A DNA stretch of 64,000 nt, from contig NZ_VKDF01000004.1 of assembly GCF_007096355.1 (NCBI RefSeq), positions 558,357 to 622,356 on the forward strand. Direction: 5' to 3'. This DNA comes from Paracoccus sp. M683. Lineage in GTDB: Bacteria; Pseudomonadota; Alphaproteobacteria; Rhodobacterales; Rhodobacteraceae. Each line of letters opens with the position of its first letter. Position 1 is the first letter of the stretch. Position numbers and translations under genes: made by a program. Positions 37,141-46,654 of this stretch are shown here, one piece after another. The notes beneath the pieces were generated by a model. It saw only the letters and a program-made list of their open reading frames with translations, made no database searches and was not told the origin of the DNA.

Positions 37141-38463
37141 ATGTCCCATGTCTTTCCCCGCCACAGCAAGGCCCATCTGCCCACCGCCATCGGCGGCGAG
37201 GGCGTCTGGCTGTTCGACAGCAATGGCAAGCGCTATCTTGACGGCTCGGGCGGGGCTGCGGTGTCCTGCCTTGGCCATGGCGATCCGCAGATCACCCAGG
37301 CGATCAAGGATCAGCTGGACAAGCTGGCCTTTGCCCATACCGGTTTTCTGACCAGCGAACCGGCCGAGGCGCTGGCCGATCTGCTGATCGCCCATGCGCC
37401 GGGCGATCTGGACCGGGTCTATTTCGTCAGTGGCGGGTCCGAGGCGACCGAGGCCGCGATCAAGCTGGCGCGGCAATATTGGGTCGAAAAGGGCCAGCCA
37501 CAGCGCGCCCGCCTGATCGCGCGGCGGCAAAGCTATCATGGCAATACCATCGGCGCGCTGTCGGCGGGCGGCAATGAATGGCGCCGCCAGCAATTCGGCC
37601 CGCTGCTGCTGGATGTCAGCCATATCGCGCCCTGCTATGACTATCGCGACCGGCGCGATGGCGAAAGCCCCGAGGAATACGGGCTGCGCGCCGCCAATGC
37701 CCTGCGCGACGAGATCGAGCGGGTCGGCCCCGAAACCGTCATGGCCTTCATGGCCGAGCCGGTGGTGGGTGCGACCGCCGGCGCGCTGCCCCCTGCGCCG
37801 GGATATTTTCGCCGGATCCGCGAGATTTGCGATGAATACGGCATTCTGCTGATCCTGGACGAAGTGATGTGCGGCATGGGGCGCACAGGCACGCTGTTTG
37901 CCTGCGAGCAGGACGGCGTCGACCCGGATATTTTGTGCATCGCCAAGGGATTGGGGGCCGGATATCAACCAATAGGTGCGATGCTTTGCAGCAAGGCGAT
38001 CTATGACACCATCGCGGCGGGCAGCGGGTTTTTCCAGCATGGACACACCTATATCGGGCATCCTGTGGCCACGGCGGCGGGGCTGGCGGTTGTCAGTGCC
38101 ATTCTGGATCGCGGGTTGCTGCCGCAGGTGCAGGCAAAGGGAGAGGCTTTGCAGGCCGCCTTGCAGGCCCGGTTCGGGCAGCATCCCCATGTGGGCGATA
38201 TCCGTGGGCGCGGCCTGTTCCGGGGGATCGAGCTGGTCGCGGATCGGGACAGCAAGGCACCCTTCGATCCGTCGCGCGGCGTGGCGGGCAAGATCAAGGC
38301 GGCGGCCTTTGCCGAGGGCCTGATCTGCTATCCGATGGCGGGAACCATCGACGGCAGGCAGGGTGATCACATTCTGCTGGCGCCGCCCTTCATCATTTCG
38401 GATGCCGAAATGGGCATGCTGGTCGATCGGCTGGAACGCGCGATTGGCGCGGTTCTGGGCTGA
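37141..38463 (+). CDS. Class III PLP-dependent aminotransferase
   Basis: 440-aa fold-type I aminotransferase of the omega-amino acid/acetylornithine type. VYFVSGGSEATEAAIKLARQ binds the cofactor phosphate, LLILDEVMCGMGRTG carries the PLP aspartate and CIAKGLGAGYQP the Schiff-base lysine; GHTYIGHPVATAAG follows. ATG 37141 starts MSHVFPRHSKAHLP, the usual N-terminus, while the open frame continues left over the divergent CMD gene as shadow. The substrate is not predictable. It is followed, after an untranslated stretch, by a TAXI binding protein, but need not be functionally linked. Confidence 0.92.
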   Translation: MSHVFPRHSKAHLPTAIGGEGVWLFDSNGKRYLDGSGGAAVSCLGHGDPQITQAIKDQLDKLAFAHTGFLTSEPAEALADLLIAHAPGDLDRVYFVSGGSEATEAAIKLARQYWVEKGQPQRARLIARRQSYHGNTIGALSAGGNEWRRQQFGPLLLDVSHIAPCYDYRDRRDGESPEEYGLRAANALRDEIERVGPETVMAFMAEPVVGATAGALPPAPGYFRRIREICDEYGILLILDEVMCGMGRTGTLFACEQDGVDPDILCIAKGLGAGYQPIGAMLCSKAIYDTIAAGSGFFQHGHTYIGHPVATAAGLAVVSAILDRGLLPQVQAKGEALQAALQARFGQHPHVGDIRGRGLFRGIELVADRDSKAPFDPSRGVAGKIKAAAFAEGLICYPMAGTIDGRQGDHILLAPPFIISDAEMGMLVDRLERAIGAVLG

Positions 38464-38651
38464 TCGTCCCGCGCCACTTTTCAGCGCCGCGAATCGGCAA
38501 ACAGATTAGATACGCGATGCAGTGTGTTGAATTGGCGCGTAGATTGCTGATAGGCATTGTTACTGATTGCCAAACTCGGCGACTGCGTTACCGTGGGTGG
38601 CAACCCGCATGTGAACCAGCGGGATATAAACGACAGAAGTGGGAGAAGCTT

Positions 38652-39623
38652 ATGACGATCTTTAAACCAGTTCTTCTGACTGCGGCCTTTGCGCTTGGTG
38701 CGACGGCGGCCTCGGCCCAGGAAGAACGCTTCATGACCATCGGCACCGGCGGTCAGACGGGCGTGTATTACGTTGTCGGTCAGTCGATCTGCCGCCTCGT
38801 GAACCGTGACACCGCGACGACCGGCATCAAATGCACGGCGCCATCGACCGGCGGTTCGGTCGCCAATGTCAACGCCATCAAGGCGGGTGACATGACCATG
38901 GGCGTCGCTCAGTCCGACATCCAGTATCACGCCTATAACGGCAGCTCGCCCGAATTCGAGGGCGACAAGAAATTCGAGAACCTGCGCGCGGTCTTCTCGG
39001 TCCATCCCGAGCCGTTCACCGTGGTGGCGCGCAAGGATGCGAACATCGCGACCTTCGACGATCTGAAGGGCAAGCGCGTGAATGTCGGTAACCCCGGTTC
39101 GGGCCAGCTGGCCACGATGGAGGTCGTTCTGGGCGCGAAGGGCTGGACCATGGGTGATTTCGCCCTGGCCTCGCAGTTGAAGCCGGCCGAGCAGGCCGCC
39201 GCCCTGGGCGACAACACTGTTGACGCGATCATTTATACCGTCGGTCATCCCAACGGCTCGATCCAGGAAGCCACCTCGACGGTCGAGGCCAATCTGGTGC
39301 CGGTCGAAGGCCCCGAGATTGATGCGCTGGTCGAGGAAAACCCCTATTACGCCAAGGCCGTCATTCCTAGTGGGATGTATGCCGGAAGTGATGCCGATAC
39401 CAATACCTTCGGCGTCAAGGCGACCTTCGTGACCTCGGCCGATGTGCCCGAGGACATGGTCTATGAGGTCGTCAAGGCGGTGTTCGACAATTTTGACCGC
39501 TTCAAGGGCCTGCACCCCGCATTCGCCAATCTGACCCCCGAGTCGATGGTGGGCGAGGGCAACAGCGCGCCGCTGCATCCGGGCGCCGAGAAATACTATC
39601 GCGAACAGGGCTGGATCCAGTAA
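38652..39623 (+). CDS. TAXI-family TRAP transporter solute-binding protein
   Basis: 323-aa periplasmic receptor of the TAXI type. Signal peptide MTIFKPVLLTAAFALGATA, cleavage at ASA-QEE. FMTIGTGGQTGVYYVVGQSI is the TAXI N-terminal signature, then CTAPSTGGSVANVNAIKAGD and FSVHPEPFTVVARKDANI. GGGAG at 38641-38645 sets ATG 38652. Known ligands of TAXI systems include glutamate and other dicarboxylates; the ligand here is unknown. It is separated from its permease gene by a strong hairpin. Confidence 0.93.
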   Translation: MTIFKPVLLTAAFALGATAASAQEERFMTIGTGGQTGVYYVVGQSICRLVNRDTATTGIKCTAPSTGGSVANVNAIKAGDMTMGVAQSDIQYHAYNGSSPEFEGDKKFENLRAVFSVHPEPFTVVARKDANIATFDDLKGKRVNVGNPGSGQLATMEVVLGAKGWTMGDFALASQLKPAEQAAALGDNTVDAIIYTVGHPNGSIQEATSTVEANLVPVEGPEIDALVEENPYYAKAVIPSGMYAGSDADTNTFGVKATFVTSADVPEDMVYEVVKAVFDNFDRFKGLHPAFANLTPESMVGEGNSAPLHPGAEKYYREQGWIQ

Positions 39624-39637
39624 TTCGGCATCTTCGC

Positions 39638-39668
39638 GGGCGGTCCCTAAGGGGGCCGCCCTTTCATT
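39638..39668 (+). terminator. Intercistronic terminator/attenuator in the TRAP operon
   Basis: GGGCGGTCCC pairs with GGGGCCGCCC around loop TAAG (39638-39661), followed by TTTCATTT. Placed between the binding-protein and permease genes, it should let most transcripts stop, giving excess binding protein. Confidence 0.75.
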
Positions 39669-39695
39669 TCCCGGTTCCAACAGCGGGGGGGACAG

Positions 39696-42533
39696 ATGAG
39701 CGATCAGAACAATAACAGCCCAAAGCGCGACAATGACCAGTTCGAGGCCACCGCAGTCGAGATGGAGGCATCCGGCGCGGGCGGGCTTTCCCAATCCGAA
39801 CTGGACGATCTTGTCGCATCCTCTGACACCGGTGCACGAACGCCTGCGGGCTGGGTCGGCAAGCTGATCCTGATCACCGCGCTGTGCTGGTCGCTGTTTC
39901 AGCTGTGGATCGCCTCGCCCCTGCCATTCATGTTCGGTTTCGGCGTTCTGGACAGCACCGAGACACGCTCGATCCACCTGGCGTTCGCCCTGTTCCTGGC
40001 CTTCATGGCCTATCCGGCGGAACGCTCGCCCTTCCAACTGGGCCTGGGCATCGCGGTTCCGGTGCTGCTGGCCGTTCTGTTCATGTATGGGATGAAGCCG
40101 GGAATACCCAGCTGGTGGATCCCGATCATCGCGCTGGCGCTGATCGCCGCGATCCTGCTGGGCAGCCCGAAAAGCTGGGTGCCGCCCTGGGAATGGGCGC
40201 TGGCAATCATCGCATCGCTGTCCTCGTTGTATATCTTCCTGTTCTACAGCTCGATCAGCACGCGTATCGGTGCGCCGATCCTTCAGGATTTCGTTGTCGC
40301 CGTCATCGGGCTGATGCTGCTGCTTGAGGCGACGCGCCGCAGCCTTGGTCCGGCGCTGATGATCGTGGCCACGATCTTTCTGGCCTACACCTTCCTTGGC
40401 CCGATGATGCCCGGCATCATCTCGCACAAGGGCAATACCCTGTCCGAGGTGGTGAACCATCAGTGGATCACGACCGAGGGTGTCTTTGGCATCGCGCTTG
40501 GCGTGTCGACCAGTTTCGTCTTTCTGTTCGTGCTGTTCGGCGCGCTGTTGGACAAGGCCGGCGCCGGCAACTACTTCATTCAGGTGGCGTTCAGCCTGAT
40601 GGGCCATATGCGCGGCGGGCCGGCCAAGGCGGCCGTTGTCAGCAGCGCCATGACCGGGCTGATCTCGGGCTCTTCGATCGCCAATGTGGTGACCACCGGC
40701 ACCTTCACCATCCCGCTGATGAAGCGGGTGGGCTTCAGTTCCGAAAAGGCCGGCGCGGTCGAGGTCGCGTCATCGGTCAACGGCCAGATCATGCCGCCGG
40801 TCATGGGGGCCGCGGCCTTTCTGATGGTCGAATATGTGGGCATCCCCTATTTCGATGTGGTCAAGCACGCCTTCCTGCCGGCGACGATCAGCTATATCGC
40901 GCTGGTCTATATCGTCCATCTTGAGGCGATGAAGGCCAATATGCAGGGCCTGCCCCGCGCCTATGAACCGCCGCCGCTGCTGCGCCGGCTGATGATGACC
41001 GCCTTTATCATCGCGGGCATCTGCGGGCTGTCGCTGCTGACCTATTACCTGATGGGCTGGATCCGGCCGGCCTTTGGCAGCGCCGCGATCTGGGTTGTCT
41101 TTGCGCTGCTGACGGTGGTTTATGTCGGGCTGCTTTGGATCGCCTCGCGCGAGGAGCCGCTGGCACTGGACGATCCCAACGCGCCGGTGACGGCATTGCC
41201 GCTGCCGGGGCCGACGGTGCGCTCGGGGCTGCATTTCATCCTGCCGGTCGTGGTGCTGGTCTGGGCGCTGATGGTCGACCGCCTGTCGCCGGGTCTGTCG
41301 GCCTTCTGGGCAACGGCCTTCATGATCTTCATCCTGCTGACCCAACGGCCGATCATGCTGATGCTGCGCGGCGCGGCAGGCAGCGGCAGTGCCAGCACAA
41401 GCGAGGCCTTCCGCGACGGTGTGGGCGATCTGATCGACGGCCTGATCTCGGGTGCGCGCAATATGATCGGCATCGGCATCGCCACGGCGACGGCCGGCAT
41501 CATCGTCGGCGCCGTCAGCCAGACCGGGGTTGGCTCGGCCCTGGCCGATGTGGTCGAGGTTCTGTCGGGCGGCAATCTGCTGGCCATCCTGTTCCTGACC
41601 GCGATCCTGTCGCTGATCCTGGGCATGGGGCTGCCGACCACGGCGAACTATATCGTCGTCTCGGCGCTGCTGGCCCCGGTGATCGTCACGCTTGGCCAGC
41701 AGAACGGGCTGTTCGTGCCGCTGATCGCGGTGCATCTGTTCGTGTTCTATTTCGGGATCATGGCCGATGTGACGCCGCCGGTCGGGCTGGCCTCGTTCGC
41801 GGCTGCGGCTGTGTCCGGGGGCGATCCGATCCGCACCGGGATCGTGGCCTTCTTCTACAGCCTGCGGACGGCGGCGCTGCCTTTCCTGTTCATCTTCAAC
41901 ACGGATCTGCTGCTGATCAATGTCGACTGGATACATGGCATCTTTGTCTTTATCACAGCGACCCTTGCGATGCTGCTGTTCGCCGCAGCCACGCAGGGCT
42001 GGTTCCTGACCCGCAGCAGGATATGGGAATCGGCGCTGCTGCTGCTGATCGCCTTTTCGATCTTCCGACCGGGTTTCTGGATGGACATGATCTATCCGCC
42101 CTATGAAGAACTGGCGCCAACACAGCTGGAACAGGCCATGGCCGAGGCACCCGTGGGTGGCGAGCTGCAATTGCGCTTGGCCGGCCTGAACGCCGTCGGC
42201 GATCCGGTCGAGTTCGGCGCGCTGCTTGTCGTCCCCGAAGGCGTCGATGGGGTCGAGCGGCTGACCAATACCGGCATCACGGCGCTGCGGACCGAGGGCG
42301 ACAAGGTCTATATCGACGATGTGGCCTTTGACAGCGCAGCCCAAAAGGCCGGGCTGGATTGGGACCAGGAGATTCTGAATGTCCGCTCGCCCGTCTCGGC
42401 GCCGTCGAAATACTGGCTGTATATTCCCGTCGCGCTGCTGCTGGCATTGGTGGTCTGGTCACAGCGCCGGCGCATCGGGCCGGGCGGTGCTGCGCCAAGC
42501 GGCCGCGAACAGAAAGGGCTGAGCCATGCATGA
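39696..42533 (+). CDS. TRAP transporter fused permease (4TM plus 12TM) with C-terminal DUF3394-like domain
   Basis: 945-aa inner-membrane protein fusing the small and large TRAP subunits, as usual for TAXI systems. An acidic hydrophilic N-terminus (about 50 aa) precedes the first helices. The DctM-like core includes LISGSSIANVVTTGTFTIPL, VEVASSVNGQIMPPVMGAAA and GLPTTANYIVVSALLAPVIV. The last ~170 residues, after GFWMDMIYPP, include a soluble region resembling DUF3394 and a final helix (YWLYIPVALLLALVVWSQRR). It is driven by an ion gradient and works with the receptor at 38652. It overlaps the stress-protein gene by 8 nt. Confidence 0.94.
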   Translation: MSDQNNNSPKRDNDQFEATAVEMEASGAGGLSQSELDDLVASSDTGARTPAGWVGKLILITALCWSLFQLWIASPLPFMFGFGVLDSTETRSIHLAFALFLAFMAYPAERSPFQLGLGIAVPVLLAVLFMYGMKPGIPSWWIPIIALALIAAILLGSPKSWVPPWEWALAIIASLSSLYIFLFYSSISTRIGAPILQDFVVAVIGLMLLLEATRRSLGPALMIVATIFLAYTFLGPMMPGIISHKGNTLSEVVNHQWITTEGVFGIALGVSTSFVFLFVLFGALLDKAGAGNYFIQVAFSLMGHMRGGPAKAAVVSSAMTGLISGSSIANVVTTGTFTIPLMKRVGFSSEKAGAVEVASSVNGQIMPPVMGAAAFLMVEYVGIPYFDVVKHAFLPATISYIALVYIVHLEAMKANMQGLPRAYEPPPLLRRLMMTAFIIAGICGLSLLTYYLMGWIRPAFGSAAIWVVFALLTVVYVGLLWIASREEPLALDDPNAPVTALPLPGPTVRSGLHFILPVVVLVWALMVDRLSPGLSAFWATAFMIFILLTQRPIMLMLRGAAGSGSASTSEAFRDGVGDLIDGLISGARNMIGIGIATATAGIIVGAVSQTGVGSALADVVEVLSGGNLLAILFLTAILSLILGMGLPTTANYIVVSALLAPVIVTLGQQNGLFVPLIAVHLFVFYFGIMADVTPPVGLASFAAAAVSGGDPIRTGIVAFFYSLRTAALPFLFIFNTDLLLINVDWIHGIFVFITATLAMLLFAAATQGWFLTRSRIWESALLLLIAFSIFRPGFWMDMIYPPYEELAPTQLEQAMAEAPVGGELQLRLAGLNAVGDPVEFGALLVVPEGVDGVERLTNTGITALRTEGDKVYIDDVAFDSAAQKAGLDWDQEILNVRSPVSAPSKYWLYIPVALLLALVVWSQRRRIGPGGAAPSGREQKGLSHA

Positions 42534-42948
42534 GAACGTCCTGCTGCCCATCGACCTGAACCAGAAGGCCAGCTGGCAAAAGGCCCTGCCTGCCGCAATC
42601 CGGCAGGCGGGTGAGGGCGGAACCATCCATCTGCTTGGCATCGTGCAGGATTTCGGCAGCTCGATGGTCGCGACCTTCCTGCCCAAGGGCTATGAAAAGA
42701 AGGTGCTGGAAAAGATGAAGGCCAGCCTGAACGAATTTGCCCATGAGCAGCTGAAAGGCGTCAAGGTACAGACCCATGTGGGTCATGGCCATGTGGCCGA
42801 GACGATTCTGAAAAGCGCCAAGAAACTGGGCGTTGACCTGATCGTCATGGGCAGCCACAAGCCGGACGAGCTGCGCTCGATGCTGATCAGCAGCCATGCC
42901 AATGCGGTGGTGCGCCACTCGCCGGTGTCGGTCATGGTGGTACGTTGA
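42526..42948 (+). CDS. Universal stress protein, TRAP-associated (TeaD-like)
   Basis: 140-aa UspA-fold protein: NVLLPIDLNQKASWQKALPA at the N-terminus and DLIVMGSHKPDELRSMLISS, then VRHSPVSVMVV, at the C-terminus. The ATP-binding pattern G-2x-G-9x-G(S/T) is only partly present (GSHKPDELRSMLISSHAN lacks its usual glycines), so nucleotide binding may be altered. It overlaps the TRAP permease gene by 8 nt. A comparable gene, teaD, regulates the Halomonas TeaABC transporter, so a regulatory role on this transporter is likely. Confidence 0.88.
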   Translation: MHENVLLPIDLNQKASWQKALPAAIRQAGEGGTIHLLGIVQDFGSSMVATFLPKGYEKKVLEKMKASLNEFAHEQLKGVKVQTHVGHGHVAETILKSAKKLGVDLIVMGSHKPDELRSMLISSHANAVVRHSPVSVMVVR

Positions 42949-43014
42949 GAACGTGCAGGGGGCAGGGGCGGTATAGCCCTTGCACCGGTTCCGGCGCCGG
43001 TTAGTCTGGCAAAC

Positions 43015-44427
43015 ATGACCGACCTGACCCAGCTGACCGCAACCCGCCTGTCCACGCTGATCGAGGCGCGGGATATTTCGCCCGTCGAGGTGATGACCGC
43101 CTGTCTCGACCGGATCGAGGCGGCGAACCCCGCGCTGAACGCGATCGTCAGCCTGCGCCCGCGCGAGGAACTGTTGGCCGAGGCACGCGCCGCAGAAAGC
43201 GCCCCGCGCCGGGGCTGGCTGCACGGCATCCCCATCGCGGTCAAGGATCTGGCGCAGGTCGCCGGTCTGCGCACGACCTGGGGTTCGCCCCTGTTCGCGG
43301 ATTTCGTGGCCGAGCAGGACGATCTGGTGCCCGCGCGGATGCGGGCGGCCGGGGCGATCTTTGTCGGCAAGACCAACACGCCGGAATGGGGGCTTGGCTC
43401 ACATAGTTTCAATCCGGTCTTCGGGGTCACCGGTAATCCCTATGATCCCGCGCTGTCGGCAGGCGGGTCCTCGGGCGGGGCTGCGGCGGCGCTTGCGGCG
43501 CGGATGCAATGGGTCTGCGACGGCTCGGATATGATGGGCAGCCTGCGCAACCCGGCGGCATTCTGCAATGTCTATGGCTTTCGTCCAAGCTGGGGTCTGG
43601 TTCCGGGAGAGGCCCTGGGCGACGGTTTCATGGCGACGATGGCGACATCAGGCCCCATGGCGCGCAATGTCGAGGATCTGGCCCGCCTGTTGCAGACCAT
43701 CGCCGGCCCGAACCCGGACATGCCGTTCGACCGCCCGAACCAGCCCTTTGCCGACATGCTGGACCGCCCGGTGAAGGGGTTGCGGATCGGTTGGCTGGGT
43801 GATTGGGGCGGCGCCTATCCCTGCGAGCCGGGTATTCAGCAGATCTGCCGCGCCGCGCTGGACCAAATGCAGGATCTGGGCGCAGAGATTGTCGATCTGC
43901 CCGCGCCCTTTCCAGCCGACCGGCTTTGGGACGCCTGGGTCACGATCCGTTCCGTGCTGAATGCCGGCGCCAAGCGGCGGCTTTATGACGACCCGACCCG
44001 ACGGGCGCAACTTAGCCCCGAGGCGATCTGGGAAATCGAAACCGGCCGCCAGGTGACCACCGACCGGCTTTATGCCGCCAGCGAACAGCGCTCGGCCTGG
44101 TATCGGCGGCTTGCAGGGCTGTTCGGACAGGTAGACCTGATCGCGCTTCCCTCGGCGCAGGTCTGGCCCTTTGACAAGACCTTGCGCCGGCCCGTTACCG
44201 CCGGGGGCAGGGCGCTGGACACCTATCATCGTTGGATGGAAGTCGTGGTGCCGGTCAGCCTTGCCGGCCTGCCCTGCCTTTCGGTTCCGGTTGGCTTTGG
44301 CGCGGCCGGGCTGCCCATGGGAATGCAGCTGGCCGGGCCTGTCGGCGCGGATGCACTGGTTCTGGCCATGGGGCAGGCCTGGGACCGGGCGACGGGCTGG
44401 CCGCAGAACATGCCGCCCGCGATCTGA
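43015..44427 (+). CDS. Amidase-signature family amidase
   Basis: 470-aa cytoplasmic amidase of the GatA/amidase-signature family. Catalytic Lys is in GIPIAVKDLAQVAG, the cis-Ser in SAGGSSGGAAAALA, and the nucleophilic Ser region reads DGSDMMGSLRNPAAFCNVYG, a variant of the usual DGGGSIRxPA shared by a distinct subgroup of amidases. It is therefore unlikely to be the GatCAB tRNA amidotransferase subunit. It lies 66 bp after the stress-protein gene on the same strand, so a role in hydrolysing an amide imported by the TRAP system is possible but unproven. Confidence 0.88.
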   Translation: MTDLTQLTATRLSTLIEARDISPVEVMTACLDRIEAANPALNAIVSLRPREELLAEARAAESAPRRGWLHGIPIAVKDLAQVAGLRTTWGSPLFADFVAEQDDLVPARMRAAGAIFVGKTNTPEWGLGSHSFNPVFGVTGNPYDPALSAGGSSGGAAAALAARMQWVCDGSDMMGSLRNPAAFCNVYGFRPSWGLVPGEALGDGFMATMATSGPMARNVEDLARLLQTIAGPNPDMPFDRPNQPFADMLDRPVKGLRIGWLGDWGGAYPCEPGIQQICRAALDQMQDLGAEIVDLPAPFPADRLWDAWVTIRSVLNAGAKRRLYDDPTRRAQLSPEAIWEIETGRQVTTDRLYAASEQRSAWYRRLAGLFGQVDLIALPSAQVWPFDKTLRRPVTAGGRALDTYHRWMEVVVPVSLAGLPCLSVPVGFGAAGLPMGMQLAGPVGADALVLAMGQAWDRATGWPQNMPPAI

Positions 44428-44634
44428 CGGATCAGTGCCTGTCGCATGATGCCGGTCAGGTTCCGGCAAGGGCCGAGACAGGCTGCCTTTGGCGGACTGG
44501 TTCCGATGCCAAGATGAACCTGACAATCCGCCAGCAAACAAAGCCGTTTCCAGAACCGTCCTTACCGCCCTTACCGGGCTTTCCGCCGGCGGACCGGGGC
44601 GTGTGGCCATCGGCCTTTCATGCCTGCTGCGGGT

Positions 44635-46023
44635 CTAGGCCGCCTGCACCGCCGGGGCCCGCATCACCCTGTTCCGGCCCAGTGATTTCGCAGCCAGCAT
44701 GGCGTGGTCGGCGCGATCCAGCGCATCCTCGGCCAGGCGCGCCGGGTCGATTCGCTGACCGGTCACCCCGCCCGAGGCAATGCCGATGGACAGCGTGACA
44801 GCCAATTCTCCGCCCCCGACCCGCATTGGCAGGGCGATCGGCCGGCTCATGACCTCTTGCCGGACGATTTCGGCAAGCTGCGCCGCCTGATCCGCGTCGG
44901 TCATTGGCAGCACCGCGACAAATTCCTCGCCGCCGACGCGGGCGGTCATGCCACGATCTGCGACGGCCCTTCCGATCCGCGTTGCGACCTCGACAAGGAC
45001 GGCGTCGCCCGCAGCATGGCCAAAATGGTCGTTGATCAGCTTGAACCGGTCCAGATCCATCGCCAGAACCGAAAACGCTCGCCCCTGATCCTGCGCGTCC
45101 TGCGCGATGGCGGTCAGCCGCGGCAGGGCATAGCGCCGGTTGTAAAGGCCGGTCAGCGGATCGGTCATCGCCCACAGACGGTGCCGCTCGGCCTCGGCGC
45201 GGCGGCGGTCGGCCAGTCGTTTGCGCCGGATCTGCGCCTTGATCAACATTGCCGTCGCCTCGACCATGGTTTCAGATTGCAGGGATACCGGAATGGTTTC
45301 GCCCGCCCCCAGATCCAGGGCGATGGTGACAAGATCCGAGCGCCCCTCGGGCACCGCGATGATGAAGGATGAATCACGGGACGCATTGCGCGAGCGGAGT
45401 TCGGCCAGCAGGCGCAACCCCTCACCCGGATGTTCGAGATCGGTGGCGATGACGTAAAGCTCTGCCGCGTTTTCGCGTGCGACGGCTGCCAGCGCCTGTT
45501 CGGCGTCGTTCACCGTAAAACGGCAGGGAAGATGTTGCGACAGAAGGTGCTTCCAGCCAAGCGCCCGGCCCGGCGTATCGGCAACCAGCGTGACATCGCC
45601 GCGAATCGGGCCGTCAAAGGTGGCCGGCGCCTCGGCCATGCCAACCACCGAGGCCAGCATGTCATTCTGCCGCAACAGGCCGCGAATCCGGGCCAGCAAC
45701 AGATGTTCGTCGACCCTGGGTTCCAGCACTGCGGCGGCCCCTGCGCCAAGCGCGTCGATCAGGCGGTTCGATTCGCATTGCAGCAACAGCGGGATCTGCG
45801 CTGTTGCAGGATTTTGGGCCAGCATTCGGCACAGCGCCACGGGATCCTCGCCGCAAAGCGAAGAACCAAGGATGACAAGATCGGGCTGCTGCTGTGCGGC
45901 TAGAACCAGGACCTGCTGGGGCGAAGTCGCCGTCAGCACGTCGTAGCAAGCGGCGGAAAGTCTGACCTTCAACGTGATTCTGTTGGTGGCCAACCCGTCT
46001 GCGATAAGGATGCGTCCGGTCAT
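44635..46023 (-). CDS. pleD: PleD-like diguanylate cyclase with degenerate receiver domains
   Basis: 462-aa protein with REC-REC-GGDEF order like PleD. The cyclase domain is intact: DPLTGLYNRRYALPRL, DRFKLINDHFGHAAGDAVL and the active-site GGEEF at residues 364-368, so c-di-GMP synthesis is expected. The first receiver has lost the phosphorylation site: Gly53 stands where PleD has Asp53 (PDLVILGSS), the acidic pocket is DG and the switch lysine is replaced (LEPRVD). The second receiver also lacks an obvious phospho-Asp. No RxxD inhibitory site precedes GGEEF at the usual spacing. Activation by phosphorylation is unlikely, so another signal or constitutive activity must be considered. Confidence 0.88.
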   Translation of the reverse strand: MTGRILIADGLATNRITLKVRLSAACYDVLTATSPQQVLVLAAQQQPDLVILGSSLCGEDPVALCRMLAQNPATAQIPLLLQCESNRLIDALGAGAAAVLEPRVDEHLLLARIRGLLRQNDMLASVVGMAEAPATFDGPIRGDVTLVADTPGRALGWKHLLSQHLPCRFTVNDAEQALAAVARENAAELYVIATDLEHPGEGLRLLAELRSRNASRDSSFIIAVPEGRSDLVTIALDLGAGETIPVSLQSETMVEATAMLIKAQIRRKRLADRRRAEAERHRLWAMTDPLTGLYNRRYALPRLTAIAQDAQDQGRAFSVLAMDLDRFKLINDHFGHAAGDAVLVEVATRIGRAVADRGMTARVGGEEFVAVLPMTDADQAAQLAEIVRQEVMSRPIALPMRVGGGELAVTLSIGIASGGVTGQRIDPARLAEDALDRADHAMLAAKSLGRNRVMRAPAVQAA

Positions 46024-46257
46024 TTTGGGGGTCGTTTCCTGCTTGCTCTGCTTTCGTCAGACAATCGCAAAGAATGTTTAACAAAGGGTTTCCACGGGCT
46101 CACGGAAAGCGGATTCATCTTCAAACCGGCGTGAATTTCTGACTGGAAGGCATGAATGCGTCTGGAAAAAAACGTCAAAAATTACTGATATGATTGCAAT
46201 TTTGCGCCATGCGCGAAATCATCAGGTAACCGTGGCCGTAGGGATCGGGACAGAGAT

Positions 46258-46545
46258 ATGCTGACGGAATCCAGGGCGCAGGCGATTGCCGCCGATGCGC
46301 TGAGTTTCATCGCCGCGGATGGCGAAATGACGGCGGCCATGCTGGCGGTCTCGGGGTTGCAGGTCGGTGATCTGCGCAAGGCTGCCGAGGGACCGGATTT
46401 CGGCATATTCCTGCTGGATTTCATCCTTCAGGACGATCAGCGTGTTCTTGCTTTCGCGGCCAGTCAGGGGGTTCGGCCAGAATCTGTGCTGCATGCGCGC
46501 GATCTGCTGACCCATGGTGGACGGCCTGGTGCGTATGAGGATTAA
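46258..46545 (+). CDS. DUF3572 family protein
   Basis: 95-aa protein matching DUF3572: LTESRAQAIAADALSFIAAD, the DFGIFLLDFILQDDQRVLAF core and the late ARDLLTHGGRPGAYED. It has no signal peptide. In alphaproteobacteria such genes are often found next to pleD-type genes, as here (divergent, 234-bp gap). ATG 46258 is preceded by GGGACAGAG. The function is not known. Confidence 0.88.
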   Translation: MLTESRAQAIAADALSFIAADGEMTAAMLAVSGLQVGDLRKAAEGPDFGIFLLDFILQDDQRVLAFAASQGVRPESVLHARDLLTHGGRPGAYED

Positions 46546-46570
46546 GGTCAATCGCCCGTCGGGTCGTGAC

Positions 46571-46607
46571 GAGGCCTGACGATTTTGGCAGGTCTCGCCC
46601 TTCTTTT
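46571..46607 (+). terminator. Probable terminator after DUF3572
   Basis: GAGGCCTG (46571-46578) pairs with CAGGTCTC (46589-46596, one G-T pair) around a 10-nt loop and is followed by CCC and TTCTTTT. It would separate DUF3572 from the H-NOX-like operon that begins at 46655. Confidence 0.55.
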
Positions 46608-46654
46608 CGATTTGTTAATATTTCTGGGATAAGGTCAGTTCCGGTGAGGGAAAG

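Noticed and set aside
38481..40607. 708-aa minus-strand frame opposite the TAXI-TRAP genes
   Set aside because: Antisense shadow of the receptor and permease genes.
43015..44427. GatA subunit of tRNA amidotransferase
   Set aside because: No gatB or gatC nearby, and the Ser region (DMMGSLRNPAAF) belongs to a different amidase subgroup.
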